Below are positions 9,418 through 19,537 of a DNA stretch of 64,000 nt, piece by piece. Where the stretch lies: positions 148,409 to 212,408 of the forward strand of contig NZ_FNRM01000007.1 in NCBI RefSeq assembly GCF_900107845.1, written 5' to 3'. Position 1 is the first letter of the stretch. Each line of letters opens with the position of its first letter. A program made the position numbers and the translations under genes. This DNA comes from Alkalimonas amylolytica. Its GTDB lineage: Bacteria; Pseudomonadota; Gammaproteobacteria; Enterobacterales; Alteromonadaceae. The notes under the pieces were generated by a model. That model ran no database searches. It was not told where the DNA came from and saw only the letters and a program-made list of their open reading frames with translations.

Positions 9418-9443
9418 TAGGTGGGATTTGGAGGTATATGCAG

Positions 9444-9665
9444 ATGAAAAAGATGATACTCTCTGTGTGTTCTGCAGCGCTGCTTGGTCTGAGTGGTTGT
9501 TCTTCCATTACAAAGCCAGATTATGTCTGGGTGATGGATTATGAGCAAATGCGCTTGGTTGAAGCGGCAAATCGTAACAGTGCTTTGCCGAATCAGATGC
9601 ATTGGGTCAACCCACCTATGAAGCGTATTCCGCGCGCTGAGTATGAACGCATGCAGCAGCAGTGA
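9444..9665 (+). CDS. Small hypothetical lipoprotein
   Basis: A 73-residue protein that starts with a lipoprotein signal (MKKMILSVCSAALLGLSGCS, lipobox LSGC), so it should be lipid-anchored. GGAGG at 9430-9434 is nine bases before the ATG at 9444 and three before the ATG at 9438, which favours 9444. The mature part is about 50 residues, contains YVWVMDYEQM and MHWVNPP, and ends in Arg/Glu/Gln-rich sequence. I do not recognise a named family. It stands alone between greB and ompR and is followed at once by a strong terminator, so it is its own transcription unit. Confidence 0.75.
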   Translation: MKKMILSVCSAALLGLSGCSSITKPDYVWVMDYEQMRLVEAANRNSALPNQMHWVNPPMKRIPRAEYERMQQQ

Positions 9666-9698
9666 ACACTGACAGAAAAATTTTGTAACACTGTTTTC

Positions 9699-9728
9699 AA
9701 ACCCGGGGCTCTTCCCCGGGTTTGTTTT
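9699..9728 (+). terminator. Strong intrinsic terminator after the small lipoprotein gene
   Basis: A ten-base-pair stem, AAACCCGGGG (9699-9708) with CCCCGGGTTT (9714-9723), encloses a five-base loop and is followed by a T-rich tail. It separates the lipoprotein gene from ompR. Confidence 0.85.
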
Positions 9729-9765
9729 GGTTTATAGTGGCAAAAACGTGATGGGGTGGCAGGGC

Positions 9766-10491
9766 ATGACCACGGAAACGACAAAAATTCTGGTAGTGGA
9801 TGATGATGTGCGTTTGCGCGCTTTACTGGAGCGCTATCTGGTCGAGCAGGGCTTTCAGGTTCGGGCTGTGGCAGATTATGAACAGATGCAGCGAGTGATG
9901 GAGCGTGAGCACTTTCATCTGATGGTGCTGGATCTGATGCTGCCCGGCGAAGATGGCCTCAGCATTTGCCGCAAGCTACGCCAGCAAGAGAATTTGATCC
10001 CTATCATTATGTTAACGGCCAAAGGCGATGAAGTGGATCGCATTATTGGTCTTGAAATGGGTGCTGACGATTACCTACCCAAGCCATTTAACCCGCGTGA
10101 GTTGCTGGCCCGCGTACGTGCTGTGCTCAGACGCAAAAGCAAAGAGCTGCCTGGTGCGCCATCACAGGAAGAAACCATCGTATCTTTTGGGCCTTTTCAA
10201 TTTAATCTGGCTACCCGGGAAATGCGTAAGAACGATGAGGTATTGCCATTAACCAGTGGTGAGTTTGCGGTGCTCAAAGTGCTGGTAAGTCATCCGCGTG
10301 AGCCTTTATCGCGCGATAAACTCATGAATCAGGCCCGTGGCCGCGATTACTCGGCGATGGAGCGCAGCATTGATGTGCAGGTTTCCCGTCTGCGACGTAT
10401 GCTGGAAGATGATCCGGCGCACCCTCGCTACATTCAAACGGTCTGGGGATTAGGTTATGTCTTTGTGCCGGATGGTGCCGTCAGTAAATGA
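9766..10491 (+). CDS. ompR: Osmolarity response regulator OmpR
   Basis: A 241-residue response regulator. The receiver domain has [12 protein letters not shown] at the start, the phospho-acceptor Asp56 in [11 protein letters not shown], the switch threonine in MLTAKGDE and the lysine in [13 protein letters not shown] winged-helix OmpR-type DNA-binding domain follows, with [14 protein letters not shown] residues and the end VWGLGYVF. OmpR controls porin and osmotic genes when phosphorylated by EnvZ (family knowledge). The start at 9766 matches the length of E. coli OmpR; upstream in-frame starts at 9727 and 9751 would add unusual residues. The stop overlaps the envZ start by four bases, which implies coupled translation. 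Confidence 0.95.
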   Translation: MTTETTKILVVDDDVRLRALLERYLVEQGFQVRAVADYEQMQRVMEREHFHLMVLDLMLPGEDGLSICRKLRQQENLIPIIMLTAKGDEVDRIIGLEMGADDYLPKPFNPRELLARVRAVLRRKSKELPGAPSQEETIVSFGPFQFNLATREMRKNDEVLPLTSGEFAVLKVLVSHPREPLSRDKLMNQARGRDYSAMERSIDVQVSRLRRMLEDDPAHPRYIQTVWGLGYVFVPDGAVSK

Positions 10492-11804
10492 GATTACTGC
10501 CACGTAGTGCCTTTGGTCAGACGGTATTGCTGATCGGTCTGCTGCTGCTAATCAATCAACTGGTGTCCTATGTCACGGTGGCTTTTCATGTGATTAAGCC
10601 TACAGCCCAACAAATCAATCATTTAATTGCTAAGCAAATCAAAGTGGTCTTTATTGACTACGATCAAGACGAGCCGCTGCTGACGGAAGCTATGGCCAGG
10701 CGTTTTCAAGATGCAACCGATATAGAGGTCTACCCTGAGACACTGGCATTTAGCCACGGTTTAGAGCAAGCTCGATTTTATCAGTTTATGTCGACCACCA
10801 TGTCCGAAGAGTTGGGAGGACCGGCCGAGGTACGTATCGAGCAGGGACAACAGCTGGCATTTTGGGTTCGGGCACCACAGGCACCGGACTTTTGGATCCG
10901 CATTCCACTTTCCGGGCTGGATGAAAGCAGCTTCTCCTTATTGACCTTCTATTTACTGATGATTGGGGTGTTGAGTGTGGCTGGTGGCTGGTGGTTTGCC
11001 CGCACCCTGAACCGCCCCCTGAAAAGTTTGCAACAGGCTGCGCTTCGCGTTGGACGTGGTGAAATTCCCGAACCACTGGCGGAAAATGGTTCCAGTGAAA
11101 TTCGCGCGGTAACCAGGGCTTTTAATCAAATGGCCACCGGCATCAAGCATTTGGAACAAGACAGAGCTTTGCTCATGGCCGGGGTCTCCCATGATTTGCG
11201 CACACCGCTGACCCGTATCAGACTTGCCAGCGAGATGCTGCCGGAGCAGGATGCCTGGATCCGAGATGGTATTATCAATGATATCGAGGATATGAATGCG
11301 ATTATTGATCAGTTTATGGATTTTATTCGCCATCATAAAGATGAAGCACTGCAATGGTTGTGTCTGAATGACTTGATTGAAGAGCTGCTGGAGTCGGAGC
11401 ATTTGCAGCAGCGGCAGTTATTGCATGAGTTGGCAGCAGATTTGCCAAAAGTACCGGTTCGACGTATTGCCATGAAGCGGGTATTGAACAACCTGCTGGA
11501 AAATGCGCTGCGTTACAGTACGGGTGATATTGAAATCAGTACCGGCTTTGAGCGGGGCCGGCGCATGGTTTATCTGCAGGTTCGCGACCATGGCCCGGGT
11601 ATTCCCGAGGCCAACATGCAAGCCATGTTTGAGCCCTTTACCCAGGGCGATATTGCCCGTGGGTCGGGTGGCTCGGGGTTAGGTCTGGCCATCATCAAGA
11701 AAATTATCGACATGCATCACGGTGAGATCACCCTACACAACCATGCCCATGGCGGTCTGGTGGCGCGGGTGTATCTGCCGCTAAAAGCCAAAGCAGGCAA
11801 CTAG
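10488..11804 (+). CDS. envZ: Osmosensor histidine kinase EnvZ
   Basis: A 438-residue membrane kinase of EnvZ length and order: a first membrane helix near residues 10-30, a periplasmic loop of about 110 residues, a second helix near 150-170, a HAMP linker ([12 protein letters not shown]), the H-box [19 protein letters not shown] with His235, and an HATPase domain with N-box [12 protein letters not shown]1 DHGPGIPE and G2 GGSGLGLAI. It phosphorylates and dephosphorylates OmpR (family knowledge). It overlaps ompR by four bases and is convergent with hslO. Confidence 0.95.
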   Translation: MRLLPRSAFGQTVLLIGLLLLINQLVSYVTVAFHVIKPTAQQINHLIAKQIKVVFIDYDQDEPLLTEAMARRFQDATDIEVYPETLAFSHGLEQARFYQFMSTTMSEELGGPAEVRIEQGQQLAFWVRAPQAPDFWIRIPLSGLDESSFSLLTFYLLMIGVLSVAGGWWFARTLNRPLKSLQQAALRVGRGEIPEPLAENGSSEIRAVTRAFNQMATGIKHLEQDRALLMAGVSHDLRTPLTRIRLASEMLPEQDAWIRDGIINDIEDMNAIIDQFMDFIRHHKDEALQWLCLNDLIEELLESEHLQQRQLLHELAADLPKVPVRRIAMKRVLNNLLENALRYSTGDIEISTGFERGRRMVYLQVRDHGPGIPEANMQAMFEPFTQGDIARGSGGSGLGLAIIKKIIDMHHGEITLHNHAHGGLVARVYLPLKAKAGN

Positions 11805-11821
11805 TCCATGGCTGCATTGCT

Positions 11822-11868
11822 GTCCTGAAACTGCCTCCTGGGCCATGCGGGTACCCGCCTGTCAGGAC
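11822..11868. terminator. Structured region between convergent envZ and hslO
   Basis: GTCCTGA (11822-11828) can pair with TCAGGAC (11862-11868), and inside lies the perfect palindrome GCGGGTACCCGC (11847-11858). No clear T-run follows on either strand, so this is a hairpin-rich junction that may slow polymerase, not a classic terminator. Confidence 0.4.
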
Positions 11869-11886
11869 GGGCACTAGCCAGCCTGG

Positions 11887-12753
11887 TCAACCTTCAAAGG
11901 ATTGCAGCAAGTCTGTTAAGTCAGCGGTATCAAACCGGTAGTTGGTCAGGCAGTATTCGCACTGGATATCCAACTGGCCTTCAGCCAGGTGCTCCCTGAT
12001 GGCATCGGCACCAAGATTGACAATGGCAGAGGCACACTTCGTCCGAGAGCAGCCACATTCAAATCGCACCGGCTGCAGCGGAAAGGCTTCCACAACTTCC
12101 TGATGAAACAGTCGGTGCACCACTTCAGCAGCCGGTAAATTCAACAGTTCATCAGCTGTGATGGTATCGGCCAGCATCACCAGGTCGTCGAAGTCCTGCC
12201 GGGACTTTTCTTGTTCAACCGGCAACACCTGCAACAGCATCCCGGCTGCTTTAACCTGCTCGGACTGCATATCGGTGAACAAATAAACCCGGGTAGGCAG
12301 CTGCTCAGACTGAATAAAATAGGCCTCCAGAGTTTCTTTTAAGCTGTCGCCGGTTAGTGGAATAATGCCCTGATAGCGTTCGCCCTGATGTGGTGTGATG
12401 GTGACCAGCAAATAGCCTTCCCCTACCAGCGCTTTTAAGCCTTCGCCCTGAACTTCGGCTTGCATGCGGACCACGCCACGAAATACTTGTTGATCGCTGC
12501 CATTCACAGTGGCATAGCGGATGGGGCCATCGCCTTGGAGTTGCACCGAGATGTCGCCTTCAAACTTCAGCGTTGCGGTGAGCAGGCTGGTTGCTGCCAC
12601 CATTTCGGCTAAAAGTTGTTTGACCGGGAAAGGATAATCGTGATTTTGCAACATCTGCTGCAAGCTGGCGGCTAAATCGACGATTTCACCGCGCACGTTA
12701 CGTTCCTGAAATAGAAAGCGAAATAAAGTATCTGAACTCATCATGTTTCTCAT
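11887..12753 (-). CDS. hslO: Redox-regulated chaperone Hsp33
   Basis: A 288-residue Hsp33. The C-terminal redox switch is complete: the CxC pair in FECGCS and the CxxC pair in IQCEYC, which bind zinc when reduced and form disulfides on oxidation. One additional cysteine occurs shortly after the first pair (SRTKCASA). The N-terminal substrate-binding domain shows LFRFLFQERNVRGEIV and SVQLQGDGPIRYATV. Hsp33 protects proteins during oxidative plus heat stress (family knowledge). The ATG at 12753 overlaps the hslR stop as ATGA, so translation is probably coupled; further in-frame ATGs lie at 12744 and 12741. Confidence 0.96.
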   Translation of the reverse strand: MRNMMSSDTLFRFLFQERNVRGEIVDLAASLQQMLQNHDYPFPVKQLLAEMVAATSLLTATLKFEGDISVQLQGDGPIRYATVNGSDQQVFRGVVRMQAEVQGEGLKALVGEGYLLVTITPHQGERYQGIIPLTGDSLKETLEAYFIQSEQLPTRVYLFTDMQSEQVKAAGMLLQVLPVEQEKSRQDFDDLVMLADTITADELLNLPAAEVVHRLFHQEVVEAFPLQPVRFECGCSRTKCASAIVNLGADAIREHLAEGQLDIQCEYCLTNYRFDTADLTDLLQSFEG

Positions 12754-13157
12754 TGCTGGGATTTGATCAGCAGCAATTGCCGCCGCATCTTTTTGTCGGG
12801 TTTGGTGTCTGGGTGCGGCGCAAATAAGCTGTTGGTTTTGCGCAGCTCAGCCCGCTCTTGCCTTAAGGCCAGGCTGTCGCTGGTTTCTTCGTACAAGGCT
12901 TGTGCCAGAGGGGCGGACAAGCGCTTCTCTGCCAAGGCTTTGACCCGCACAGTTTTTTCATCATAGCCCTGCGCCAGTTTAATGGTGGCCCCTATCTCAA
13001 CCAGTTTACTGGCTTTGCAGCGCTGGCCATTGTAATGCACTTTGCCACCATCGATCATGTTTTTTGCCAGGGTTCTGGTTTTGTAAAAGCGACAGGCCCA
13101 TAACCATTTGTCCAGCCGAACGGTTGGTGAGTCCTGGCTTGATTGTGTCTTCATCAT
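12750..13157 (-). CDS. hslR: Ribosome-associated heat shock protein Hsp15
   Basis: A protein of about 135 residues with an S4 RNA-binding domain right at the start (RLDKWLWACRFYKTRTLA, then GGKVHYNGQRCKASKLV) and a basic C-terminal tail ending KKMRRQLLLIKSQQ. This is the Hsp15 layout; the protein recycles 50S subunits that still carry a nascent chain after heat shock (family knowledge). The start is one of two adjacent ATGs (13157 or 13154) just after AGAGG. It forms an operon with hslO, as in E. coli, and is divergent from the type II secretion operon. Confidence 0.93.
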   Translation of the reverse strand: MMKTQSSQDSPTVRLDKWLWACRFYKTRTLAKNMIDGGKVHYNGQRCKASKLVEIGATIKLAQGYDEKTVRVKALAEKRLSAPLAQALYEETSDSLALRQERAELRKTNSLFAPHPDTKPDKKMRRQLLLIKSQQ

Positions 13158-13212
13158 AATCCTCTGGTCGCTTGAACTCATCTGTTATACAGTAGGTCAT
13201 CGACGACGGAAT

Positions 13213-13270
13213 CACAGTTAACAATCTGTGAAACTTTGTCGTGCCCCTTGTTGTCTGAGTGACAACTCAG
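13213..13270. promoter_or_regulatory. Inverted repeats between hslR and gspC
   Basis: Three inverted repeats lie in the divergent promoter region: CACAG/CTGTG (13213-13217 and 13226-13230), GTTGTC/GACAAC (13250-13255 and 13261-13266), and overlapping CTGAGT/ACTCAG (13255-13260 and 13265-13270). They may be operators for the secretion operon or the heat-shock pair. No regulator can be named from sequence alone, and no convincing -35/-10 pair was found. Confidence 0.35.
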
Positions 13271-13306
13271 TAAGATGAGCCGTCACCTATTATAAGAATT
13301 TAACCG

Positions 13307-14230
13307 ATGAATTGGCAGTCCCTCACCCTACAACTGAATCATTTGACCCAGCGTTTACCGCAAAGGTTGCTAAGCCGTGTTTTGTCGGTGGTGTTGATTC
13401 TGTTGCTGGGCTGGTTGCTGGCACGGTTAACCTGGCAGTTGTTGCCACAGCCAGCTGCGGAACCCTGGCAGGCTGGCAGTGAGCGCATTACAACGACAGC
13501 GCGCAGTGGAACCGACTTGCAGCGCTTGCTCAGCTTTTCCCTGTTCGGTAAAGCCAGCGAACAAGCCGAGGTTCGGCCTGAACCGGTGGTGACCGAAGCA
13601 CCCAAGACCCGCCTGAATGTCAAGCTGACTGGCTTGGTGTCGGGCAGAGATCCTAATCTGGGCAGTGCCGTCATTGAAAGCCGTGGCTCTGAGCTTGCTT
13701 ATAAAGTAGGCGAACAAATTGAAGGCACCAACGCCAACTTGTATCAGGTATTTAATGACAGGGTATTGCTGCAGGTGGCGGGTCGTTTTGAAACCCTGAT
13801 GCTGGATGGTATTGAATTTACCCGTATCGCCGAGGCCAATGTGGGTTTGGGCCGGTCAGATCAAGACGATGAGCCGCAAATGATTAGCCCACAAGCGGAG
13901 GCGCCTAGTCTGGATCAAGCCGAATTTGCAGCGCAACGGGAGGCTATTCTGGCTGAGCCGACCCGATTTTTCGATTTTATTCGGGTCACGCCCCATCAGC
14001 CTGATGGGCAGTTGCGTGGCTTTCGGCTGATGCCTGGTCGGGATCCGGGCTTATTTCAGCGACTGGGCTTTCGGCCCAATGATCTGGCGGTCGAAATCAA
14101 TGGTATTCCATTGACCGACCTGCAACAGGCCAATCAGGTACTTGGACAACTACGCGAAGCAAGCGATGCTTCCGTGCGCATAGAACGGGATGGTGAGCTG
14201 ATCGACATTCAGTTTAACCTGTCCCAATAA
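13307..14230 (+). CDS. gspC: Type II secretion system protein GspC
   Basis: A 307-residue inner-membrane protein. It has a short cytoplasmic start, one membrane helix around residues 24-42 (VLSVVLILLLGWLLARL), the periplasmic homology region near 100-170 (VKLTGLVSGRDPNLGSAVIE and YKVGEQIEG), and a C-terminal PDZ domain (about 220-305; DLAVEINGIPLTDLQQANQV). GspC links the inner-membrane platform to the secretin GspD and helps to choose substrates (family knowledge). It is the first gene of an eleven-core-gene-plus-N operon, and the promoter should lie in the 13160-13300 gap. Confidence 0.95.
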   Translation: MNWQSLTLQLNHLTQRLPQRLLSRVLSVVLILLLGWLLARLTWQLLPQPAAEPWQAGSERITTTARSGTDLQRLLSFSLFGKASEQAEVRPEPVVTEAPKTRLNVKLTGLVSGRDPNLGSAVIESRGSELAYKVGEQIEGTNANLYQVFNDRVLLQVAGRFETLMLDGIEFTRIAEANVGLGRSDQDDEPQMISPQAEAPSLDQAEFAAQREAILAEPTRFFDFIRVTPHQPDGQLRGFRLMPGRDPGLFQRLGFRPNDLAVEINGIPLTDLQQANQVLGQLREASDASVRIERDGELIDIQFNLSQ

Positions 14231-14244
14231 TAACGATTCAGCAG

Positions 14245-16338
14245 ATGGTGATAGTCAACATGCAGTCAGGGTCTTTTGTCACGCGGCTTTGCCGCAAACT
14301 TGCCGTCGTCAGCCTGGCGGCTGCGCTTAGTTTTTCGGTGCACAGCAACGAAGAAGTGATGTATTCGCCCAATTTCCGTGGCACCGACATCAATGAGTTC
14401 ATCAACATTGTTGGCATGAATTTAGAGCGCACCATCATTGTTGAGCCGCAGGTGCGTGGTCGGGTCAATGTGCGCAGCCATGAGATGCTCAATGCTGAGC
14501 AGTACTACCAGTTCTTTTTAAATGTGCTGGAGGTATACGGTTTTGCCGTGGTGGAAATGGAAAGTGGCATTTTAAAAGTGGTGCGAGCCAAAGACGCCAA
14601 AACCTCCAATATCCCGGTGGTCGGTGATGAGAACCCTGGCGTTGGCGATGAGATGGTGACCCGGGTGGTGCAGGTGCGCAATGTGTCGGTGCGCGAATTG
14701 GCCCCTTTGCTGCGGCAGTTCAGTAATCAGGCCGGCAGTGGCCATGTGGTCAATTACGATCCGTCCAATGTGATTATGATGACAGGCCCTGCGGCCGTGG
14801 TAAATCGTTTGGTTGATATTATTCAGCGGGTCGATCGGGCGGGCGATCAGGAAGTCGAAATCATCCGGCTGAACTATGGATCAGCCAGCGAGATGGTGCG
14901 GGTGCTGGATAGTATTTACCGCTCCCAAGGGCGTGGTGAGCAACCAGACTTTTTAATCCCTCGCATCGTGGCCGATGAACGCACCAACAGTGTGGTGGTG
15001 AGTGGTGAGCCGCAGGCGCGGCAGCGGGTGGTGGAGCTGGTGCGCCGGCTGGATGCCGAGCTGGAAACCAGCGGCAATACCCGGGTGTTTTACCTGAAGT
15101 ACGCCAAGGCCGATGAGCTGGTGCCGGTGTTGAAAAGTGTCGGTGAAAGCATCGTCAGCGAAGTGAGCAGCTCGCAACAGCAACAACCGCAGGGACGGCG
15201 CAGCCAGCAAGGGCGTGGTGTTAGTATTGAATCCCATGCCGATAGCAACTCAGTGATCATTACTGCCCAGCCGGACTTGTTACGTTCGCTGGAGGAAGTG
15301 ATCCGCCAGTTGGATATCCGCCGTGCTCAGGTGCTGGTGGAGGCCATTATTGTTGAAGTATTCGATGGTACCGGCACCGATTTAGGCGTGCAGTGGATCA
15401 ACGAGCATGGCGGTGGCACCAACTTCCGCACCGGCAATGTGGTGCCTATTGTCGATGTGGCTGCTGGTGCAGCTGTCGCCTCGCAAATTACCCGGGGAAC
15501 AACAACCACTGTTCGTGACCCAACCACAGGTCAGCCTATCACCACAACTACACCTGACTCCAACCGTGACTACTCGTTACTCGCACAATCGTTGCAGGGG
15601 TTGAATGGTGCTATGCTGGGGGTTTACCAAGGCAATTGGGCGGCATTATTGCAGGCAGTACGTACCAGTACCAGCTCCAATATTCTGGCCACGCCGCATA
15701 TTACCACCATGGACAACCAGGAGGCTTTCTTCCTGGTCGGTCAGGAGGTGCCGGTGATCACCGGTTCGACCGTGGGCTCCAACAACACCAACCCCTTCCA
15801 GCAGGTCAACCGGCAGGAAGTGGGCATTAAGCTGAAAGTGACGCCACAAATCAATGAAGGCAACGCAGTACAGCTGATGATTGAGCAGGAAGTCTCCAGC
15901 ATAGGCGGCGCTACTGCAGTGGATATCACCATCAACAAGCGGGAAATCCGTACTTCGGTGATGGCTGACGATGGTGCTGTGGTGGTGCTCGGTGGTCTGA
16001 TTGATGAAGATGTGCAGGAAAGTGTGTCCAAGGTGCCACTGCTGGGCGATATCCCGGTGCTGGGTCACCTGTTTAAATCCACCAGTGTCAGCAAGCGCAA
16101 GCGCAACCTGATGGTGTTTATCCGGGCCTCCATTGTTCGTGATGGCGCCACTATGTCGGATATCAGCCAGCGCAAATACAACTACATTCGCGCCGAGCAA
16201 ATGATCCGCGATGAGCGCGGTATTCCGTTGATGCCGCGCACACCGCAAGCCGTATTGCCAGAGTGGGACGACAGCCTGATTTTACCACCGAGTTTTAACG
16301 AATACCTGCAGCAACAGCAGAAAGGGAAGCGTGACTGA
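14245..16338 (+). CDS. gspD: Type II secretion outer-membrane secretin GspD
   Basis: A 697-residue secretin with a signal peptide ending near SFSVHS, an N0 domain ([20 protein letters not shown]), three KH-like N domains (for example [20 protein letters not shown]), a Gln/Ser-rich break ([18 protein letters not shown]), and the conserved barrel-forming secretin domain with [15 protein letters not shown] near the end. Fifteen such subunits form the outer-membrane gate (family knowledge). A short S-domain-like tail (about 630-697) suggests a pilotin partner, but no gspS is nearby. No good ribosome site is visible at 14245; an in-frame ATG at 14260 is the other candidate. Confidence 0.97.
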   Translation: MVIVNMQSGSFVTRLCRKLAVVSLAAALSFSVHSNEEVMYSPNFRGTDINEFINIVGMNLERTIIVEPQVRGRVNVRSHEMLNAEQYYQFFLNVLEVYGFAVVEMESGILKVVRAKDAKTSNIPVVGDENPGVGDEMVTRVVQVRNVSVRELAPLLRQFSNQAGSGHVVNYDPSNVIMMTGPAAVVNRLVDIIQRVDRAGDQEVEIIRLNYGSASEMVRVLDSIYRSQGRGEQPDFLIPRIVADERTNSVVVSGEPQARQRVVELVRRLDAELETSGNTRVFYLKYAKADELVPVLKSVGESIVSEVSSSQQQQPQGRRSQQGRGVSIESHADSNSVIITAQPDLLRSLEEVIRQLDIRRAQVLVEAIIVEVFDGTGTDLGVQWINEHGGGTNFRTGNVVPIVDVAAGAAVASQITRGTTTTVRDPTTGQPITTTTPDSNRDYSLLAQSLQGLNGAMLGVYQGNWAALLQAVRTSTSSNILATPHITTMDNQEAFFLVGQEVPVITGSTVGSNNTNPFQQVNRQEVGIKLKVTPQINEGNAVQLMIEQEVSSIGGATAVDITINKREIRTSVMADDGAVVVLGGLIDEDVQESVSKVPLLGDIPVLGHLFKSTSVSKRKRNLMVFIRASIVRDGATMSDISQRKYNYIRAEQMIRDERGIPLMPRTPQAVLPEWDDSLILPPSFNEYLQQQQKGKRD

Positions 16339-17882
16339 TGAGTGAGCTGTTGCCTGCAGATGTGGACGCGCTGATGGATGACGAGCTGCAGGCTGAAGTG
16401 CAGCCGGTCAGTACCCGCATCCGCCTGCCTTTTGCCTTTGCTAAACGTCACTCGGTCTTGTTGCAGCAGCTGCAGGACGGTTTTGTACTGTCAGTGCAAC
16501 CAGCCACCAAACCTGAAGCGGTGCTGGAAGTGCGGCGCATGCTGAGCGAGCCATTTCGCATTCAGAAGCTGGGTGCCGTTGAATTTGAAAGTCTACTCGA
16601 AGCCAGCTACCAGCGCGACTCCTCGGAAGCGCAGCAAATTATGCAGGACATCGGCAACGAGGTGAATCTGGCGTCGCTGGCAGAAGATATTCCGGAAAGC
16701 GAGGACTTGCTGGATAATGAAGACGATGCGCCCATTATCAAGCTGATCAATGCCATGCTGGGGGAGGCTATTAAGCTGGGGGCATCCGATATCCATGTCG
16801 AAACCTTTGAAAAAGCCCTGGTGGTGCGGTTTCGGGTCGATGGCATTTTGCGTGAAGTGCTGCGACCCAACCGCAAACTGTCCAGTTTGTTGGTATCGCG
16901 GATTAAAGTCATGGCCAAGCTGGATATTGCCGAAAAGCGGGTGCCGCAGGATGGGCGTATCAGCCTGAAAATTGCTGGCCGGGCTGTTGATGTGCGGGTA
17001 TCCACCATGCCTTCCAGCCATGGTGAGCGGGTGGTACTGCGTTTGCTGGATAAAAATACCTCTCATCTGAATCTGGCCGATTTGGGCATGACACCGGCCA
17101 TACAACAGCAGTTTTCCAAATTAATTTTAAAGCCACACGGCATTTTGCTGGTGACCGGCCCCACCGGCTCGGGGAAAAGTACTACCCTGTATGCCGGCCT
17201 GACCGAGATCAATACCAAAGATCGCAATATCCTGACGGTGGAAGACCCGATCGAATACGAGCTGGAAGGCATTGGCCAGACCCAGGTTAATACCAAGGTC
17301 AATATGACGTTTGCCCGCGGCCTGCGCGCTATTTTACGGCAAGACCCGGATGTGGTGATGGTGGGGGAAATCCGCGATCTCGAAACCGCGCAAATTGCGG
17401 TGCAGGCCAGCTTGACCGGCCATTTGGTGATGTCGACCTTGCACACCAATACCGCCGCCGGTGCCATTACCCGGCTGGAAGATATGGGCATTGAGCCCTT
17501 CTTGTTATCATCCAGTTTGTTAGGCGTCTTGGCGCAGCGGTTGGTACGTACTTTGTGTCCACACTGCAAAGAAGCACACAGTCCGGACAAAGAAGAGCGT
17601 AAGCTGCTTGGGGTGGAGAAAAAAGATGAAGCCATTATCTACCGGGCCAAAGGCTGTGAACACTGCAATTTTACCGGTTACCGCGGCCGGACTGGTATTC
17701 ATGAACTCTTGGTGATTGACGATCACAGCCGGGAAATGATCCACAACCGTGAAGGTGAGCAAAGCATTGAAAAGTATGTGCGGCCAAACTGCCCCAGCAT
17801 ACGTCGTGATGGTTTTGACAAGGTACTGGCCGGTCAAACCACGCTGGAGGAAGTGCTGCGCGTGACCCGTGAGGATCTGTAG
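16338..17882 (+). CDS. gspE: Type II secretion ATPase GspE
   Basis: A 514-residue cytoplasmic ATPase that powers pseudopilus assembly. Visible are the N1E domain that binds GspL, Walker [11 protein letters not shown] (about 274-283), the Asp box [10 protein letters not shown], Walker B with [11 protein letters not shown], the His box [11 protein letters not shown], and the zinc-binding tetracysteine module CPHC...CEHC followed by [13 protein letters not shown]. All key residues are present. The start overlaps the gspD stop by one base, and its own stop overlaps the gspF start. Confidence 0.97.
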   Translation: MSELLPADVDALMDDELQAEVQPVSTRIRLPFAFAKRHSVLLQQLQDGFVLSVQPATKPEAVLEVRRMLSEPFRIQKLGAVEFESLLEASYQRDSSEAQQIMQDIGNEVNLASLAEDIPESEDLLDNEDDAPIIKLINAMLGEAIKLGASDIHVETFEKALVVRFRVDGILREVLRPNRKLSSLLVSRIKVMAKLDIAEKRVPQDGRISLKIAGRAVDVRVSTMPSSHGERVVLRLLDKNTSHLNLADLGMTPAIQQQFSKLILKPHGILLVTGPTGSGKSTTLYAGLTEINTKDRNILTVEDPIEYELEGIGQTQVNTKVNMTFARGLRAILRQDPDVVMVGEIRDLETAQIAVQASLTGHLVMSTLHTNTAAGAITRLEDMGIEPFLLSSSLLGVLAQRLVRTLCPHCKEAHSPDKEERKLLGVEKKDEAIIYRAKGCEHCNFTGYRGRTGIHELLVIDDHSREMIHNREGEQSIEKYVRPNCPSIRRDGFDKVLAGQTTLEEVLRVTREDL

Positions 17883-19102
17883 TGGCAGCTTTTACCTACC
17901 AGGCGCTGGATAGTCGCGGCAAAAAGAGCAGAGGGGTACTGGAGGCTGACAACGCCCGCCAGGCCCGGCAGTTGCTGCGGGAACGCAAGTTAACCCCGCT
18001 GGCAGTGGAACTGGCATCCAAGCAGGAGAAGTCGACCGCCCGTGGCAAGAGCTGGTTTAAGCGCTCTATCCCAACCGCCGATCTGGCGCTGATTACCCGT
18101 CAGTTGGCAACGTTGGTGGCAGCGGCGTTGCCCATCGAAAATGCCTTATTGGCGGTAGCCGAACAATGCGAAAAACCGCGCCTGAAGAATATGCTGATGG
18201 GGGTGCGCTCCAAGGTGGTGGAAGGCTATAGCCTGGCTGAAGGGTTGGCTGAGTTTCCGCATGTGTTCGATCACCTCTATCGCTCCATGGTGGCGGCTGG
18301 TGAAAAATCCGGTCATTTGGATCAGGTGTTAAACCGGCTGGCCGATTACACCGAGCAGCGTCAGCATATGCGCAATCAGATCCTAATGGCATCGATTTAC
18401 CCGGTGGTCATGGTGATGGTCGCACTGGCCGTGATCGCGATCTTGCTGGTGGCGGTAGTGCCGCAAATTACCGAGCAGTTTGAGCATATGGGCCAGCAGC
18501 TGCCATTGCTGACCCGTATTATGATTTCAGCCAGCGACTGGGTGCGGGATTACGGAATTTGGCTATTGCTCGGGATATTACTGCTGGCCGTGATGGTCGA
18601 ACGGTTATTGCGCCGGCCAGACATGCGTTATCGCTACGATCAGTTGATCCTGCGCAGCGCGCTTTTTGGTAAGGTGATCCGCAGTATCAATACGGCCCGC
18701 TTTGCTCGTACCCTGAGCATTCTGAACGCCAGTTCGGTACCTTTACTGGAAGCGATGCGGATCAGTGGCGATGTGCTCGGCAACAGCTTTATGAAGCAGG
18801 CGGTGGCTGATGCGACCTTGCGGGTGCGGGAAGGCAGTTCCTTGCGCAATGCTCTGGAGCAAACCAAGCTGTTTCCGCCGATGATGCTGCATATGATCGC
18901 CAGTGGCGAAAAAAGTGGTCAGCTCGATACCATGTTGATCCGCACTGCGGACACACTGGATCGGGAGTTTGAAATGACCATGACGGTGACGCTGGAAATC
19001 TTTAAACCTGTGGTGGTGATCACCCTGGCGGTCCTGGTGTTTTTAATTGTACTGGCAATTTTGCTGCCAATCTTAGAACTTAATCATATGGTAGGTGGGT
19101 AA
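17882..19102 (+). CDS. gspF: Type II secretion platform protein GspF
   Basis: A 406-residue polytopic inner-membrane protein with GTG start (17882) overlapping the gspE stop. It has two homologous T2SSF domains (about 70-195 and 270-395), each with the pattern LxxLVAAALPIENAL or LSILNASSVPLLEA and a VREGSSL/VVEGYSLAEGL element, and three membrane helices near 170-195, 220-240 and 375-400. GspF is the central rotor-like platform on which GspE acts (family knowledge). Confidence 0.96.
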   Translation: MAAFTYQALDSRGKKSRGVLEADNARQARQLLRERKLTPLAVELASKQEKSTARGKSWFKRSIPTADLALITRQLATLVAAALPIENALLAVAEQCEKPRLKNMLMGVRSKVVEGYSLAEGLAEFPHVFDHLYRSMVAAGEKSGHLDQVLNRLADYTEQRQHMRNQILMASIYPVVMVMVALAVIAILLVAVVPQITEQFEHMGQQLPLLTRIMISASDWVRDYGIWLLLGILLLAVMVERLLRRPDMRYRYDQLILRSALFGKVIRSINTARFARTLSILNASSVPLLEAMRISGDVLGNSFMKQAVADATLRVREGSSLRNALEQTKLFPPMMLHMIASGEKSGQLDTMLIRTADTLDREFEMTMTVTLEIFKPVVVITLAVLVFLIVLAILLPILELNHMVGG

Positions 19103-19103
19103 T

Positions 19104-19523
19104 ATGAACAAACAACGGGGCTTTAGCTTACTGGAACTGATGGTGGTGATCGTCATTTTGGGCATCATCGCCAGTCTGGTGGTGCCCAATGTCATGGGCA
19201 ATAAAGAAGAGGCCGATCGGCAAAAAGCTGTGGTCGATATTCAGCAACTGGAAAATGCATTGGATATGTACCGGCTGCGTAATGGTTTCTACCCAACCAG
19301 CGAGCAGGGCTTGCGCGCCCTGGTCGAGCCTGCCACGACAGAGCCGGTACCACGCTCTTTCCCGGAAGGTGGCTTTATTCGTCGCTTACCGCGCGATCCC
19401 TGGGGCCGGGATTATCAATTGGCAAGCCCAGGCCAGTTTGGCCGCATTGATATCTTCAGCATGGGACCAGATGGTATTCCAGGGACTGATGATGATATCG
19501 GCAACTGGGACATCGATAAGTAA
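19104..19523 (+). CDS. gspG: Type II secretion major pseudopilin GspG
   Basis: The main subunit of the pseudopilus. From the ATG at 19104 the protein has a six-residue leader cut between G and F of RGFSLLELMVVIVILGIIAS by the prepilin peptidase, which is not in the window. The family signature FYPTSEQGL, PRDPWGRDYQ and the C-terminal calcium loop GPDGIPGTDDDIGNW are all present. The GTG at 19095 would add three residues upstream; GGTGGG lies better for the ATG. Confidence 0.97.
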   Translation: MNKQRGFSLLELMVVIVILGIIASLVVPNVMGNKEEADRQKAVVDIQQLENALDMYRLRNGFYPTSEQGLRALVEPATTEPVPRSFPEGGFIRRLPRDPWGRDYQLASPGQFGRIDIFSMGPDGIPGTDDDIGNWDIDK

Positions 19524-19537
19524 ACCGCAGGCAGCCG

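Noticed and set aside
13289..13294. TATTAT as -10 box of the secretion operon
   Set aside because: No matching -35 box at 16-18 bases upstream; left unassigned.
15646..16248. 200-codon open frame opposite gspD
   Set aside because: His-rich nonsense-like translation inside the secretin gene; no start signal.
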